From an uncultured Campylobacter sp. (GTDB lineage: Bacteria > Campylobacterota > Campylobacteria > Campylobacterales > Campylobacteraceae), in assembly GCF_937973075.1 (NCBI RefSeq), contig NZ_CALBWL010000034.1:1-64000 (forward strand): 64,000 bases of DNA. Reading direction: 5' to 3'. The notes below the pieces were generated by a model. It was not told the DNA's origin, did not search any database, and was given only the letters and a program-made list of their open reading frames with translations. The translations under genes and the position numbers were made by a program. Positions 63,197 through 64,000 of the stretch are shown piece by piece (the stretch's first letter is position 1; every line of letters starts with the position of its first letter).

Positions 63197-64000
63197 GGCT
63201 TTGACGGGCGTGTCGTCAAATTTCGCGTGGAATTTCTCGTGAATTTTGCAGATTGAAATTCAACGCGGAATTTAATAATTTGGAATTTTACGTCGAATTT
63301 CGCTGCAAATTTTATAATGCTCGCAAAATTTCGGTATGCAATCCGTCATAGAATTTTGCCCGTAAATTTAGCGGGTAAAATTTCACGCGGGTTCCGCGGC
63401 TTGGGATTTCGAGCCGAATTTTGTAGCTCGAAATTCCTGGCAAAAATTCCGCCTCGAAATTTCGTAGTTTGAAATTTCGAGCTAGAATTTTACCCAAGCT
63501 TCGTTGCGTGAGATTTTATATAAAATTCTAAGCGTGAAATTTTGCGGCGGAAGTTAAATTCCAAACGCGCAATTCAACGAGGTAAAATTTGCCGTAGAAT
63601 TCCGCCTTGGAGTTTTAAATGTAAAATTTTAAGCATAAAGCTTTGCCGCGGAATTTCAAAATGCAAAATTTATCGCTAAAACTTTGTTTTAAAATTTTAA
63701 GATGGGGCTTTAAAATATGAATTTTAGGCTTGAAATTTTATCGCGCCTAGCTTTTTAGTGGTAGTCGCAGCATTGCGCTAGTTTAAATTTTTACTTCGCC
63801 GGGCTTTATAGCGGTGGAGTTTATCTGCGAAAGCCTCTGTAGAGTTTATTTGGGACGGAATTTTATCTGTAGTGATTGCGAAAGTAAATTTCTCGCGCAG
63901 CTGAAATTTAAGCAGTTGGAATTTTATTCGTATAAGCTGTGGAGCCAAGGCGGCAAAATCCCTAAGCCTAGGGCTTTTAGGTTTAGGGATTTTACTTTTA
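63197..64000. other. 804-base spacer of degenerate AAATTT/GAATTT repeats
   Basis: No gene. From 63220 to 63720 GAATTTC/AAATTTT words occur every 15-25 bases with both orientations, forming many possible hairpins. A stem-loop at 63960-63988 ends the window. Confidence 0.6.
63960..63988 (+). terminator. Stem-loop at the window end
   Basis: CCCTAAGCCT and AGGTTTAGGG pair over 10 bp with one G-T wobble around a 9-nt loop, followed by ATTTTACTTTTA. It is probably a terminator for a gene beyond the window or for mrp; which, cannot be decided. Confidence 0.5.

Overview
The window is chromosomal DNA of a member of the Campylobacterota, most likely a human-associated Campylobacter of the higher-GC group (C. 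gracilis is my best guess; this is inference from gene content and GC-richer codon use, not a database match). Diagnostic content is an adjacent cydAB, the oxidative-stress regulator CosR, the atypical regulator CemR (Cj1608/HP1021 type) beside ispDF and an ATP-sulfurylase-like gene, two 2[4Fe-4S] ferredoxins, and a periplasmic flavocytochrome c reductase set. Most of it is dense housekeeping sequence. Spacers are unusually full of short AAATTT/AAAATTTT words. I see no tRNA, rRNA, insertion sequence, prophage or CRISPR array.

Layout. 1-2.7 kb: 3' end of cydA, cydB and a 34-residue membrane peptide (CydX-like candidate). 2.7-6.5 kb, minus strand: SbmA/BacA-like transporter and a secreted M16 peptidase. 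6.6-7.9 kb: a 9-bp tandem repeat, ahpC, and a divergent ferredoxin gene broken by one in-frame TAG. 8.0-10.9 kb: ndk-yceD-rpmF-plsX-fabH. 10.9-11.9 kb: long spacer with a possible small RNA. 11.9-20 kb: MTHFR-like gene, HerA-like ATPase, plsY, folB, cosR with a kinase gene directly behind it, YfhL-type ferredoxin, ppx. 20-26 kb: WGR-like/propeller protein, a DUF59 / heme-membrane-protein / DUF2249 operon, polA. 26.7-33 kb: trans-sulfuration enzyme, yjbR-tag, proB/EF-hand protein/proA.

33-40 kb is the most unusual part, all on the minus strand. A frameshifted 2-hydroxyacyl-CoA dehydratase activase gene and an internally deleted dehydratase/double-cubane-type reductase gene are followed in tight coupling by a Tat-exported ModA-like binding protein, a NapH-like polyferredoxin and a NifB-like radical SAM enzyme with its expected cysteines. 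No nitrogenase gene is visible. My hypothesis is a decaying locus in which a NifB-type enzyme once served a double-cubane [8Fe-9S] reductase. Downstream lies an FccA-FccB-FccC-like periplasmic reductase operon.

40-49 kb: two tandem DMT transporters, der, an aroK fused in frame to a second domain, trpS, a membrane protein, an ACT-domain/UPF0210 pair and a lipoprotein. 49-54.8 kb: orphan small genes, uvrB, three overlapping small genes and an alpha/beta hydrolase. 55-63.2 kb: pgpA, ATP-sulfurylase-like gene with low-complexity inserts, cemR and ispDF on the minus strand, then thiC and mrp on the plus strand. This resembles the Cj1606-Cj1610 order of C. jejuni with thiC added. The last 0.8 kb is repetitive spacer.
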